This document shows, piece by piece, positions 1-9,500 of a stretch of DNA of 64,000 bases (the stretch's first letter is position 1; every line of letters starts with the position of its first letter). The stretch spans positions 1-64,000 of the forward strand of contig NZ_JAKSYI010000025.1 of the NCBI RefSeq assembly GCF_022829285.1, read 5' to 3'. The position numbers and the translations under genes were made by a program. The notes under the pieces are model-generated. The model had not been told where the DNA came from and did no database searches. It was given only the letters and a program-made list of their open reading frames with translations. This stretch comes from Methylobacterium sp. J-078 (GTDB lineage: Bacteria > Pseudomonadota > Alphaproteobacteria > Rhizobiales > Beijerinckiaceae).

Positions 1-2
1 AC

Positions 3-209
3 GATGGCAACCGCCACGCCGTGCAGGTGGTCGGCTACGGCAAGGCCGGGATCATCACGGAAGCGAGCATCGACGGCGGCACGGGTCAGTACCGGGGGTA
101 CAGGCTTGATGCCATCGCGAACTCGGTGCTGAAGCCCTACGAACCCTCTCCCGTAGGGGGGAGAGGGATTGTTTGCGTCGCGGATTTTTCGAAGGGGAGC
201 AAACCATGA
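3..209 (+). CDS. C-terminal end of an unidentified protein (5' truncated by window edge)
   Basis: An open frame runs in from the left edge and stops at 207-209, so only the last 68 residues are visible. I do not recognise the family. The last ~22 residues are encoded by sequence that includes a palindrome (144-167) shared with repeats elsewhere in the window, so the native C-terminus was probably near Lys-Pro-Tyr at about 140 and the rest is repeat-derived tail. The stop overlaps the start of the epimerase gene at 206 by 4 nt (ATGA). In related genomes the gene before the epimerase is often ribonuclease J, but this tail does not look like it. Confidence 0.4.
   Translation, partial: DGNRHAVQVVGYGKAGIITEASIDGGTGQYRGYRLDAIANSVLKPYEPSPVGGRGIVCVADFSKGSKP
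144..167. repeat. Half copy of a palindromic repeat (CCCTCTCCC / GGGAGAGGG)
   Basis: CCCTCTCCC at 144-152 and GGGAGAGGG at 159-167 form a hairpin with a short loop. The same arm pair opens the larger repeats at 36607 and 39553. Only the first palindrome is present here. It lies inside the reading frame of the truncated upstream gene and contributes its last residues. Confidence 0.6.
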
Positions 210-610
210 TCGGACGCCTGAATCACGTCGCCATCGCGGTCCGCGATCTCGACGCCGCCTGCGCCATCTACCGGGACACCCTCGGGGCCACGGTCACCGA
301 GCCGCTGCCGCAGCCCGAGCATGGGGTCACGGTGGTCTTCGTGAACCTGCCCAACAGCAAGGTCGAACTGATGTCGCCGCTGGGCGAGGGCTCGCCGATC
401 GAGAGCTTCGTCGAGCGCAACCCCAATGGCGGCGTCCACCACGTCTGCTACGAGGTCGACGACATCATCGTGGCCCGCGACAAGCTCAAGGCCCAGGGCG
501 CCCGCGTCCTCGGCACCGGCGAGCCGAAGATCGGCGCCCACGGCAAGCCCGTGCTGTTCCTCCATCCGAAGGACTTTCTCGGCACCCTGGTCGAGCTGGA
601 GCAGGTCTGA
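206..610 (+). CDS. mce: Methylmalonyl-CoA/ethylmalonyl-CoA epimerase
   Basis: 134-residue vicinal-oxygen-chelate protein that interconverts (2R)- and (2S)-methylmalonyl-CoA; in methylotrophs the same enzyme also serves ethylmalonyl-CoA in glyoxylate regeneration. It begins MIGRLNHVAIAVRDLDAA, with the two babab halves of the family. Putative metal ligands are His7, Glu54, His78/79 (GGVHHVCYEV) and Glu130 (LVELEQ). The length matches the usual ~134 residues. ATG 206 was chosen because GGGGAG sits 8 nt upstream; an upstream in-frame start at 173 would add residues foreign to the family. The next gene follows after 5 nt, so the two are probably co-transcribed. Confidence 0.93.
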   Translation: MIGRLNHVAIAVRDLDAACAIYRDTLGATVTEPLPQPEHGVTVVFVNLPNSKVELMSPLGEGSPIESFVERNPNGGVHHVCYEVDDIIVARDKLKAQGARVLGTGEPKIGAHGKPVLFLHPKDFLGTLVELEQV

Positions 611-615
611 GCCGG

Positions 616-951
616 ATGGGTCCCGTCCTCCAGGCCCTGGCCGCCACCACCCTGCGCACCCTCGCGGTGATCGCCCTGGTGCTGGCCGCCGTCGTCGCGC
701 TGGCCGTGAGCCTGTTCAAGCTCACGGTGTTCGGCGCCATGGCGCTCTATTTCGTGGTCTGGTGGACGCTGCTCTTCGTCATCCTGCCCCTGCGCAATCA
801 GGTCGAGGACGACCCGGCGCGCATCGTGCCGGGACAGGACCCGGGCGCGCCGGCTGCCCCACGCCTGCGCGAGAAGGCCATCCTCACCACGCTCCTGTCG
901 AGCGTGGTCTTCCTGCTGGCGATCCAGGTATTCGAACTGGCCGGACTCTGA
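616..951 (+). CDS. DUF1467 family inner-membrane protein
   Basis: 111 residues with two hydrophobic segments, one N-terminal (about residues 15-58, probably two close helices) and one C-terminal (about 91-110). The central WWTLLFVILPLRNQVEDD stretch and the DPGAPAAP motif followed by Lys and a Thr-Thr pair are typical of DUF1467. Its function is unknown; it is usually found between the epimerase and proS in Hyphomicrobiales, as here. ATG 616 is only 5 nt after the epimerase stop. Confidence 0.85.
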   Translation: MGPVLQALAATTLRTLAVIALVLAAVVALAVSLFKLTVFGAMALYFVVWWTLLFVILPLRNQVEDDPARIVPGQDPGAPAAPRLREKAILTTLLSSVVFLLAIQVFELAGL

Positions 952-1027
952 CGCAGACATCCCGGGGCGACGTCGACTTCTATGAACGCGCGTCCGTGAA
1001 AGGCTTGCTCGCTGATCGGACATAAAA

Positions 1028-1051
1028 AAAGCAAGGCCTAAGCCTTGCTTT
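1028..1051 (-). terminator. Rho-independent terminator, strongest on the minus strand
   Basis: AAAGCAAGGC and GCCTTGCTTT form a perfect 10-bp stem around a 4-nt loop. On the minus strand the hairpin is followed by seven T residues (the A run at 1024-1030). On the plus strand it is followed only by TAT, so it is a weaker terminator for the mce-DUF1467 unit. Confidence 0.65.
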
Positions 1052-1199
1052 ATGAAGATGGTAACTGGCTCAGCCTCGATTGTCTCACGCATTGCTTACG
1101 GCGTGGCGGCTGAAATTCCTCCCGAGACTCGGACCGTGCGGCGCCGCTGCTTGGCGGCGCGTCCATCACGGAGGCGCTTATAGGAACAACAATTCTCAT
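1050..1199 (-). CDS. Possible small protein, 49 residues, unidentified
   Basis: Begins [16 protein letters not shown] and ends in an Arg/Gln/Ser-rich tail; no family recognised. Support: a strong Shine-Dalgarno (GGGGAGGTGACA directly before ATG 1199) and a stop codon that runs into a hairpin with a T7 tract, giving a compact RBS-ORF-terminator unit. Against it: composition unlike a folded protein, and unusual codons (ATT, GTT, CCT, ATA) for this genome. It could equally be a small RNA or a proS leader feature read on the other strand. Confidence 0.35.
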   Translation of the reverse strand: MRIVVPISASVMDAPPSSGAARSESREEFQPPRRKQCVRQSRLSQLPSS

Positions 1200-1397
1200 T
1201 GTCACCTCCCCTGTGAGATATTCCTGCGCTTTTCTACCGGAACGGCGGAAGGGGCTCGCGCGGGCCCCGGTGGGACGATGTCCAAAAGCCACGCCCGCTT
1301 CCCGTATCGTCCAGCCACGCTTGTCTTTTCCCGGTGCAATGTGTTGTGTGCCCCAGCGTGCCGCCGACCCGCTGGCGCGCTGTTTCCAGGGCCTCCC

Positions 1398-2723
1398 ATG
1401 CGTCTCTCCCGCTACTTCCTGCCGACCTTGCGCGAGACGCCCAAGGAGGCCGAGATCGTCTCCCACCGCCTCATGCTGCGCGCGGGGCTCGTGCGTCAGG
1501 AAGCCGCCGGCATCTACGCGTGGCTGCCGCTGGGTCTGCGGGTCCTGAACAAGGTCTGCGCGGTCATTCGCGAGGAGCAGGACCGGGCGGGCGCCATCGA
1601 GATCCTGATGCCGACCATCCAGTCGGCCGAGCTCTGGCGGGAATCCGGCCGCTACGAGGCCTACGGCAAGGAGATGCTCCGCATCGCCGACCGCCACGAC
1701 CGCGAGATGCTGTTCGGGCCCACCGCCGAGGAGGTCGTCACCGAGATTTTTCGCGGTAGCGTGCGGTCCTACAAGGACCTGCCCAAGAACCTCTATCAGA
1801 TCTCCTGGAAGTTCCGCGACGAGGTCCGGCCGCGCTTCGGCACCATGCGCTCGCGCGAGTTCCTGATGAAGGACGCCTATTCCTTCGACATCGACCAGGC
1901 CGCCGCCCGCCACGCCTACAACCGGATGTTCGTGGCCTACCTGCGCACCTTCGCGGGCCTCGGCCTCAAGGCGATCCCCATGCGGGCCGATACGGGCCCG
2001 ATCGGTGGCGATCTCAGCCACGAGTTCATCATCCTGGCCCAGACCGGCGAGAGCGAAGTCTACTGCGACAGCCAGTACCTCGACTTCGAGATTCCGCCCG
2101 TCACCACCGATTTCGAGGACGTCGCCGGGCTCCAGGGCACCGTCGACCGCTGGACGTCGCTCTACGCCGCCACCTCCGAGATGCACGAGCCGGCGGCCTT
2201 CGCCGAGGTGCAGGCCGACAAGCAGATGGCCGCGCGCGGCATCGAGGTCGGGCACATCTTCTACTTCGGCACCAAGTATTCCGAGCCGATGGGCGCCAAG
2301 GTCACCGGCCCCGACGGCGTCGAGCGCCCGGTCCACATGGGCTCCTACGGCATCGGCCCGAGCCGGCTGGTGGCGGCGATCATCGAGGCCTCCCACGACG
2401 AGGCCGGCATCGTCTGGCCCGACGCGGTGGCGCCCTTCGACGTCGCGCTGATCAACCTGAAGACCGGCGACGCCGCCACCGATGCCGCCTGCGCGGAGAT
2501 CCAGACGACGCTCGAGGCCGCCGGCCTCAGCGTGCTCTACGACGACCGCGACGAGCGCCCGGGCGCCAAGTTCGCCACCGCCGACCTCATCGGCCTGCCC
2601 TGGCAGGTCATCGTCGGGCCGCGCGGCCTCGCCGAGGGCAAGGTCGAGCTCAAGCGCCGGGCCGGGGGTGAGCGCGAGACCATCGCGCCGATCGACCTCC
2701 TCTCCCGCCTGAAGCGGATCTGA
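1398..2723 (+). CDS. proS: Prolyl-tRNA synthetase (alphaproteobacterial short form)
   Basis: Class II aminoacyl-tRNA synthetase of 441 residues charging tRNA-Pro. It starts [18 protein letters not shown], carries the catalytic core ([33 protein letters not shown]) and lacks the long editing insertion of the E. coli type, which is normal for this group. The C-terminal anticodon-binding domain occupies roughly residues 340-441. The in-frame extension upstream of 1398 is not proline-synthetase-like, so ATG 1398 is used although its ribosome binding site is weak. lolC/E follows after 8 nt. Confidence 0.96.
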   Translation: MRLSRYFLPTLRETPKEAEIVSHRLMLRAGLVRQEAAGIYAWLPLGLRVLNKVCAVIREEQDRAGAIEILMPTIQSAELWRESGRYEAYGKEMLRIADRHDREMLFGPTAEEVVTEIFRGSVRSYKDLPKNLYQISWKFRDEVRPRFGTMRSREFLMKDAYSFDIDQAAARHAYNRMFVAYLRTFAGLGLKAIPMRADTGPIGGDLSHEFIILAQTGESEVYCDSQYLDFEIPPVTTDFEDVAGLQGTVDRWTSLYAATSEMHEPAAFAEVQADKQMAARGIEVGHIFYFGTKYSEPMGAKVTGPDGVERPVHMGSYGIGPSRLVAAIIEASHDEAGIVWPDAVAPFDVALINLKTGDAATDAACAEIQTTLEAAGLSVLYDDRDERPGAKFATADLIGLPWQVIVGPRGLAEGKVELKRRAGGERETIAPIDLLSRLKRI

Positions 2724-2731
2724 GGCGCATC

Positions 2732-4036
2732 ATGGCGGGGGCCCTGACGGACAGGCTGGCGGGACTCCGCGCCCGGTTCAGGCGTGGGAGCACGCCGCCC
2801 TTCGCCGGTTTCGAGTGGATCATCGCGGGGCGCTATCTGCGGGCGCGGCGGCGCGGCGGCGGCGTCTCCGTGGTGGCGTTCTTCTCGCTGCTGGGCATCA
2901 CCCTCGGGGTGGCCACGCTGATCATCGTGCTCTCGGTGATGAACGGGTTTCGGACCGAGCTCCTGTCGAAGATCGTGGGCATCAACGGCCACGTCTTCGT
3001 CTCGCCGATCGACAAGCTCTTCACGGATTACGCCGACCTCTCCGAGCGCCTGTCCAAGGTCGCCGGGGTTCGCGCGGCGATTCCCCTGGTCGAGGGGCAG
3101 GCCTTCGCCTCCTCGCCCTTCGGCGGGGCGGGCAGCGGCGTGCTGGTCCGGGGCATCCGGGGCGAGGACCTGACGAAGATCGGCGCCATCGCGGACAACA
3201 TCAAGGGCGGCACCCTGGAGGGCTTCGACGACGGGTCGGGCGTCGCCCTGGGCCGGCGGCTCGCCGAATCCCTCGGCGTCCAGGCCGGCGACCAGCTCAA
3301 CCTGCTCACCCCGAAGGGCGCCTCGACCCCCTTCGGCACCGCGCCGCGCACCAAGGGCTACACCGTCAAGGCGATCTTCGAGATCGGCATGACCGAGTTC
3401 GACTCGACCTTCGTGTTCATGCCGCTCTCGGAGGCGCAGGCCTTCTTCAACCGGGACGCCGATGTCAGCCTGATCGAGATCTATCTGGACAACGCCGAGA
3501 CCGTGGCGGCCATGCGGCCCGACCTCGAGATGGCCGCCGAGCGCCCGGTGCTCCTCACCGACTGGCGTCAGCGCAACCGGACCTTCTTCGGCGCCCTGGA
3601 GGTGGAGCGGAACGTGATGTTCCTCATCCTCAGCCTGATCGTCGTTGTGGCGACCCTGAACATCATCTCGGGGCTGATCCTGCTGGTGCGCGACAAGTCG
3701 AGCGACATCGCCATCCTGCGGACCATGGGGGCGACGCCCGGCACCATCATGCGGGTGTTCCTCATCAACGGCGCGCTGATCGGCGTCGTCGGCACCCTGA
3801 GCGGTCTGGCCCTGGGCGTCCTGATCACGATGAACATCAAGGGCATCCAGCGGGTGCTGTTCCCCTCCGCCTGGGATCCGACCGTGCGCTTCCTCGCCGA
3901 GATCCCGGCCGAGATGAACGCCAACGAGATCACCGTGGTGGTCGTCACCTCCATCGCCCTGTCGCTGATCGCGACGCTGTACCCCTCATGGCGCGCCGCC
4001 CGGCTCGATCCGGTGCAGGCCCTGCGCTACGGCTGA
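2732..4036 (+). CDS. lolC: Lipoprotein-releasing ABC transporter permease (LolC/LolE family, LolF-like)
   Basis: 434-residue FtsX/MacB-type permease that extracts mature lipoproteins from the inner membrane for the periplasmic carrier LolA. One transmembrane helix follows the N-terminal cytoplasmic stretch (about 45-68), then a large periplasmic domain (about 70-285), then three more helices (about 290-430). Conserved LolC/E phrases include [14 protein letters not shown] and the end [18 protein letters not shown]. One permease gene paired with lolD suggests a homodimeric LolD2-LolF2 type complex rather than LolCDE. The gene lies between proS and lolD. Confidence 0.92.
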   Translation: MAGALTDRLAGLRARFRRGSTPPFAGFEWIIAGRYLRARRRGGGVSVVAFFSLLGITLGVATLIIVLSVMNGFRTELLSKIVGINGHVFVSPIDKLFTDYADLSERLSKVAGVRAAIPLVEGQAFASSPFGGAGSGVLVRGIRGEDLTKIGAIADNIKGGTLEGFDDGSGVALGRRLAESLGVQAGDQLNLLTPKGASTPFGTAPRTKGYTVKAIFEIGMTEFDSTFVFMPLSEAQAFFNRDADVSLIEIYLDNAETVAAMRPDLEMAAERPVLLTDWRQRNRTFFGALEVERNVMFLILSLIVVVATLNIISGLILLVRDKSSDIAILRTMGATPGTIMRVFLINGALIGVVGTLSGLALGVLITMNIKGIQRVLFPSAWDPTVRFLAEIPAEMNANEITVVVVTSIALSLIATLYPSWRAARLDPVQALRYG

Positions 4037-4107
4037 CGCCATCGCCCCGGATCGCTCAGGGTCCGGAGCGGCGGGTCCGGAATCATGAGCCCGACACGAG
4101 GACACCC

Positions 4108-4821
4108 ATGACCACGAATGCCGAGGCGCCCGGCGCGCAGCCGGTCCCGGCCCTGTTCTTCGCCAAGGTGGAGCGCCGCTACGCGCAAGGGGCCGGCGCC
4201 CTTGAGATCCTGCGCGGCGCCGACCTCGCGATCTGGCCCGGCGAGCTCGTCGCCCTGGTGGCCCCCTCGGGGGCGGGCAAGAGCACGCTCCTGCACCTCG
4301 CCGGCCTGCTGGAACGTCCGGATGGCGGAGAGGTCTATATCGGCGGCATGCCGACCGCCGCCCTGGCGGATGGCGAGCGCACCCGCCTGCGCCGCGAGGA
4401 GATGGGCTTCGTCTACCAGTTCCATCACCTGCTGCCCGAGTTCTCGGCCCTCGAGAACGTGGTCATGCCCCAGCTCATCCGGGGCCTCTCGAACCGCGAG
4501 GCCAGGCTGAGGGCGACGGAGCTCCTCAGCTTCCTCGGCCTGAAGGAGCGCCTCGTACACCGGCCGGCCGAACTGTCCGGCGGCGAGCAGCAGCGGGTCG
4601 CCATCGCCCGCGCCGTCGCCAACGGTCCGCGCCTGCTGCTCGCCGACGAGCCCACCGGCAACCTCGACCCGCACACCGCTGCCCACGTCTTCGGCATCCT
4701 GGTTTCGCTGGTGCGCGCCTCCGGCCTCGCGGCGCTGATCGCCACGCACAACATGGAGCTCGCCGCCCGCATGGACCGGCGCGTGACCATCCGCGACGGC
4801 CTGATCGAGCAATTGCCCTGA
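4108..4821 (+). CDS. lolD: Lipoprotein-releasing ABC transporter ATP-binding protein
   Basis: 237-residue ATPase partner of the preceding permease. Walker A is APSGAGKST (52-60), the signature is [14 protein letters not shown] (from about 156), and Walker B is [32 protein letters not shown] around the Q-loop is characteristic of LolD. ATG 4108 has GAGG upstream and gives the usual length. The gene ends 18 nt before the convergent glycosyltransferase gene. Confidence 0.94.
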   Translation: MTTNAEAPGAQPVPALFFAKVERRYAQGAGALEILRGADLAIWPGELVALVAPSGAGKSTLLHLAGLLERPDGGEVYIGGMPTAALADGERTRLRREEMGFVYQFHHLLPEFSALENVVMPQLIRGLSNREARLRATELLSFLGLKERLVHRPAELSGGEQQRVAIARAVANGPRLLLADEPTGNLDPHTAAHVFGILVSLVRASGLAALIATHNMELAARMDRRVTIRDGLIEQLP

Positions 4822-4839
4822 TCCCGTAAGGCGGCCGCG

Positions 4840-6090
4840 TCAGCCGGTGAGCATCGCCTCGATGCGGTCGCAGGCGGAGGACACGCCGTCCTCCCCCGCC
4901 ATGCGCTCGCGGACCTGGCGGCAGCGCCGGGCGACCTCCGGCGAGGCGAGCAGGCTGTCGAGCCGCCGCGCCGCGCGCGCCGGTGTGAAGCGGCGCCGGC
5001 TCAGGCTCGCGCCGAGCCCCAGGCGCCGGACCCGCTCCGCCTCGTCGAAGTGATCGAAGGCCACGGGCACGATGAGCTGGGGCGTGCCCGCCGCCAGGGC
5101 CTGCGCCACGGTGCCGATGCCGCCGTGATGGATCAGGGCGGCGCTGCGCGGCAGGAGCGCGCTCAAGGGCGCGTAGGGCACGTGGATCACGCCCGCGGGA
5201 AGGTCGGGCGGCACCTGCCCGTCCTGCGGCGAGAGCAGGATGCCGCGCCGGCCCATGTGCTCGCACAGGGCGACCGCGGTCGAGAAGAAGCGCTGCGCCT
5301 TCCGCATGGCCGAGCCGTAGGTGAAGACCAGGGGCGGTGATCCCTCGGCCAGGACGGATTCCAGCTCCGGGCTCAGGGTCTGCGCGTCGCCGAGCCGGTC
5401 CACGATCGGAAAGCCGGTCTGCACCGCCTGGGGCAGCCAATCCGGCTGGGGCGCCGCGAACCAGTCCGGGAACATCAGCAGCACCCGGGAGGGGCTGTTC
5501 CACCAATAGCGGAGCCGACGCACCGGACCGAGGTCGAGGCGTGCGCGCAGGGCGTTCAGGGGCGGCAGGGCGGCCGGGCCGATGAGGTAGCGGTCCGCTC
5601 CCCGCCCGAGCCAGTGGCGCACCCGGGAGGGCATCAGCCCGGCGAGCCCGAGGCCCGGCAGGAGCGGTGCGGCGTGCCGGCTCTCCACCAGGAGCGGCAT
5701 GGCGTGGACGGTGATGAGGTTCAGGCCGAGTTTCTCCTGCGCGATCCGCGCACCGAGGCTGAGGCTGGAGGCCACCACGAGGCTCCCGCGCAGGCGTCGA
5801 TGCTGTTGCGCCAGCCAATGGTAGGTCTGCTCGGTGAGGTCCGACAAGCCGCCGAACAGAGTGCCGACCCCACGGCGTGGGTGCCAGAGGTCCGGCTCCC
5901 GCATCGCCCGCTCGTAGGCGGCGCGCGTACCGAGCCCGTGGAACGGTACGCCGGCGCGGCGGGCCAGCCCTTCGAAGGGAGCGGGAGCGGCGAGGACGAC
6001 GCCGTGCCCGCGGCGAATCAGTTCCACGCCGAGGGCGAGGATGGGTAGGACGTCTCCGTGTGAACCGACGGCCACGAGGTGGATCTGCAT
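4840..6090 (-). CDS. Glycosyltransferase family 1 (UGT/MGT-like)
   Basis: 416 residues from ATG 6090. The N-terminal Rossmann domain opens with IHLVAVGSHGDVLPILALG, as in macrolide, sterol and carotenoid glycosyltransferases. The C-terminal donor-sugar domain carries the plant-UGT-like box LIHHGGIGTVAQALAAGTPQ followed by VPVAFDHFDEAERV. Acceptor and sugar cannot be read from sequence; glycosylation of a carotenoid, hopanoid or other lipid is possible. A longer frame from TTG 6156 exists but adds residues not expected in the family. The gene is monocistronic, convergent with lolD. Confidence 0.8.
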   Translation of the reverse strand: MQIHLVAVGSHGDVLPILALGVELIRRGHGVVLAAPAPFEGLARRAGVPFHGLGTRAAYERAMREPDLWHPRRGVGTLFGGLSDLTEQTYHWLAQQHRRLRGSLVVASSLSLGARIAQEKLGLNLITVHAMPLLVESRHAAPLLPGLGLAGLMPSRVRHWLGRGADRYLIGPAALPPLNALRARLDLGPVRRLRYWWNSPSRVLLMFPDWFAAPQPDWLPQAVQTGFPIVDRLGDAQTLSPELESVLAEGSPPLVFTYGSAMRKAQRFFSTAVALCEHMGRRGILLSPQDGQVPPDLPAGVIHVPYAPLSALLPRSAALIHHGGIGTVAQALAAGTPQLIVPVAFDHFDEAERVRRLGLGASLSRRRFTPARAARRLDSLLASPEVARRCRQVRERMAGEDGVSSACDRIEAMLTG

Positions 6091-6315
6091 CTGGAGCGGT
6101 CCGTGCGGGTACTCCCCGGCTCGGATGTAATATACTTCTCTGAGGCGAATTTTCAATCAAAATGCAGTGAATGACTCACCTATTCGTGATATATAACAAT
6201 TGATAAGAGAATAGTGCATCATTCAACCAGTTTGCGCGGGAGCGTCGGCCACCACGCGCCGCCCGCGTAAACCCTTAACCATGCGACGGAGGACGCTCGT
6301 TATAGGCTTTACATA

Positions 6316-6330
6316 GAACAAAACAGGAAC
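6316..6330 (+). promoter_or_regulatory. Putative LexA (SOS) box GAAC-N7-GAAC
   Basis: GAACAAAACAGGAAC matches the direct-repeat LexA operator of alphaproteobacteria exactly (GAAC-N7-GAAC). It lies 33 nt upstream of the small ORF start at 6363, in a promoter-like stretch following an unusually AT-rich region (6120-6230). The match is by eye; binding is inferred. Confidence 0.6.
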
Positions 6331-6362
6331 AAAGATCGGCACGTCAACGGGAGGCGAGGCCG

Positions 6363-6467
6363 ATGTTCAAGCGAATGATCCTGACGGGCGCGGTCGAGTT
6401 CATGGCCTTTGGATTGCTGGCGGTATCGATCGCCGCCTGGGCCATCGCCCTGTCGCCCTTGCGGTAG
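6363..6467 (+). CDS. Small single-pass membrane protein (34 residues), probably SOS-controlled
   Basis: ATG 6363 is preceded by GGGAGGCGAGG, a strong ribosome binding site. The product begins MFKRMILTGAVEF, has one hydrophobic helix (about residues 11-30, FMAFGLLAVSIAAWAIAL) and ends Ser-Pro-Leu-Arg. Positive residues at the N-terminus suggest N-in topology. A LexA-type box lies 33 nt upstream. Very small inner-membrane proteins under LexA control, such as Caulobacter SidA (29 residues), block cell division; this gene has the same design, but no sequence homology is claimed. dnaE follows about 100 nt downstream. Confidence 0.55.
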   Translation: MFKRMILTGAVEFMAFGLLAVSIAAWAIALSPLR

Positions 6468-6568
6468 CGTTGCGCCAGGGGCACAGGATGCGGCCAGTCC
6501 ACAGCCGAAGGCATCCGCGCTCCGGTTTCTCATGGATTGGAAACCACGACTCGGGCTGTTGAGGTCCC

Positions 6569-9500
6569 ATGGCACGCATCCTCAAAGACCCCGGCTACGT
6601 CCACCTTCACGCCCATTCCTCCTATTCCCTGCTCGAGGGCGCCCTGAAGGTCGGCGATCTCGTGAAGGCCGCGGCGGCCGACCAGCAGCCGGCGCTGGCG
6701 CTCACCGACACCAACAACCTGTTCGGGGCCCTGGAATTCTCCGAGAAGGCCGCGGGCGCCGGCATCCAGCCCATCGCGGGCATCCAGCTCACCGTCGCCT
6801 TCGAGGCGCCCGACCCCATGGCCCGCGTGGCCCAGGCGCAGGCCGGCAACGCCAACATCGTGCTGCTGGCCCAGGACGAGGCCGGCTATGGCAATCTGCT
6901 GCGGCTGGCGAGCCGCGCCTATTTCGATGGCGCGCTCGGCGATTCGCCCCGCGTCGACGTCGCGGCCCTGGCCGAATCGAGCCGGGGCCTGATCGCGCTC
7001 ACGGGCGGCTCCACCGGGCCCCTCGACTGTGCTCTGCGCATGGGTCGGGCCGAGTTGGCCGCAAAGCGCCTGGCGCAGCTCAAGGCCGCCTTCGGCGAGG
7101 ACAGCCTCTACGTCGAGATCCTGCGCCACGGCCTGCCCGACGAGCGCATGGTGGAGCGGGAATTGCTCCGTCTTGCCGAGTCCAACGGTCTTTCGGTGGT
7201 GGCGGCCAACGAGCCGTTCTTCGCCAAGACGGGCGATTACGACGCCCACGACGCCCTGCTGGCCATCGCGGATGGACGCCTCGTCTCGGACGAACGCCGC
7301 CGCAAGCTGACCCCGCGCCACGGCTTCACCTCGCGGGCGGAGATGGCCAAGCTCTTCGCCGATCTGCCGGACGCGCTCCAGGCCACCGTCGAGATCGCCA
7401 TGCGCTGCGCCTATCGCGTGCGCACCCGCAAGCCGATCCTGCCCAATTTCGGCGTCGTGGCCGCCCTCGACGCGGCCGCCCCCGAGATCGAGGCCGCTCC
7501 GCCCCTCGACGAGCCGGCGGAACTGCGACGGCAGGCGCAAGCCGGCCTCGAACTGCGTCTGACCCAGCACGGCACCGCGCCGGGGATGACCGAACAGGTC
7601 TACCGCGACCGGCTCGCCTTCGAGCTCGACGTCATCGTTGGCATGAAGTTTCCCGGCTACTTCCTCATCGTGTCGGACTTCATCAAGTGGGCCAAGGACC
7701 ACGACATCCCGGTGGGGCCGGGGCGCGGCTCGGGCGCCGGCTCCCTGGTGGCGTGGTCGCTCCTCATCACCGATCTCGACCCGCTCCGCTTCGGGCTGCT
7801 GTTCGAGCGCTTCCTGAACCCCGAGCGCGTCTCGATGCCGGATTTCGACATCGATTTCTGCGTCGAGGGCCGCGAGCGCGTCATCCAATACGTGCAGCAG
7901 CGCTACGGCGAGCGGCAGGTGGCGCAGATCATCACCTTCGGTACGCTGCTCGCCCGCGGCGTGCTGCGCGACGTCGGCCGCGTCCTGGAGATGCCCTATG
8001 GGCAGGTCGACAAGCTGACCAAGCTCGTGCCCCAGAACCCGGCCAACCCCGTCACCCTGGTCCAGGCCATCGAGGGCGAGCCGAAGCTCCAGCAGGCCAT
8101 CGAGGAGGAGCCCATCGTCGCCCGCCTCATGGAGATCTCGAAGAAGCTCGAGGGCCTGCACCGGCACGCCTCGACCCACGCCGCCGGCGTGGTCATCGGC
8201 GACCGGCCCCTGGAAGAACTGGTGCCCCTCTACCGCGACCCGAAGACGGGCATGCGGGTGACCCAGTTCAACATGAAGTGGGTCGAGAACGCGGGCCTCG
8301 TGAAGTTCGACTTCCTGGGCCTGAAGACCCTGACGCTCCTGCGCTGCTGCACGGACTTCCTGGCCAAGCGCGGCATCATCGTCGATCTCGCCTCGCTGCC
8401 CCTCGACAACGAGGCCACGTACTTGCCGATGAAGCGCGGCGAGACGGTCGGTGTGTTCCAGGTGGAATCGGCGGGCATGCGCAAGGCGCTGGTCGAGATG
8501 CAGGCCGACCGTTTCGAGGACATCATCGCCCTCGTGGCCCTCTACCGCCCGGGCCCGATGGCCAACATCCCGGTCTACTGCGAGCGCAAGCTCGGGCGCG
8601 ACGCCGGCAACGAGGCGAGCTGGTACCCGCACGAGAAGCTGGAGCCGATCCTGCGCGAGACCTTCGGCATCATCGTCTACCAGGAACAGGTGATGGAGGT
8701 GGCCAAGGTCCTGGCCGGCTACTCGCTCGGCGAGGCCGACATGCTCCGCCGCGCCATGGGCAAGAAGATCAAGGCCGAGATGGACGCGCAGCGCGACCGC
8801 TTCGTGAAGGGTTGCATCGAGCGCGATCTCACCAAGGCCAAGGCCGACGAGATCTTCGACCTGCTCGCCAAGTTCGCCGATTACGGCTTCAACAAGTCAC
8901 ACGCCGCCGCCTACGCCCTGCTGACCTACCAGACCGCCTATCTCAAGGCGAACCATCCGGTGGAGTTCCTGGCCGCCGCGATGCAGCTCGACATCGACGT
9001 CACCGACAAGCTCGCCGAGTTCCGCCAGGACGCCCAGCGCCTCGGAATCGCCGTGGAGCCCCCCTCCATCAACACCTCCGGTGTTGGCTTCGAGGTGCGC
9101 GAGGGCCGCATCCACTACGCGCTGGCGGCGATCAAGGGCGTCGGGCGCGGCGCCGTCGAGGCCCTGATCGAGGCGCGGGGCGACCGGCCGTTCAAGGACC
9201 TCGCCTGCCTCGCGCGCCGGCTCAACCCGCGCATGCTCAACAAGCGCACCCTGGAGAACCTCGTGGCGGCCGGCGCCATGGACACGATCGAGCCGGATCG
9301 CGCCCGGGCCTGTGCGGCCATCGAGCCGATGATGAAGCTCGCGCAAGGGGCGGCGGAGGCGGCCAGTACCGGCATCGAGGACATGTTCGGGGGCATCACC
9401 GCCGCCGACGTGACCCTGCGGGTGCCGCCCCACGATCCCTGGCCCATGGCCGACAAGCTGAAGAAGGAATACGAGGCGATCGGCTTCTTCCTGTCGGGCC

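Larger units (their letters stand above)
952..1397. other. Intergenic region before proS
   Basis: 446 nt without a conserved gene on the plus strand. It holds a strong hairpin (1028-1051) and, on the minus strand, a possible 49-codon ORF (1050-1199) with a good ribosome binding site. Base composition around 1170-1240 is more AT-rich than the surroundings, as expected of a promoter region for proS or for the small minus-strand ORF. Confidence 0.5.

Noticed and set aside
1200..2396. Upstream part of the long minus-strand frame through proS
   Set aside because: Antisense shadow of proS. Only the last 49 codons, with their own ATG and ribosome binding site, are worth keeping.
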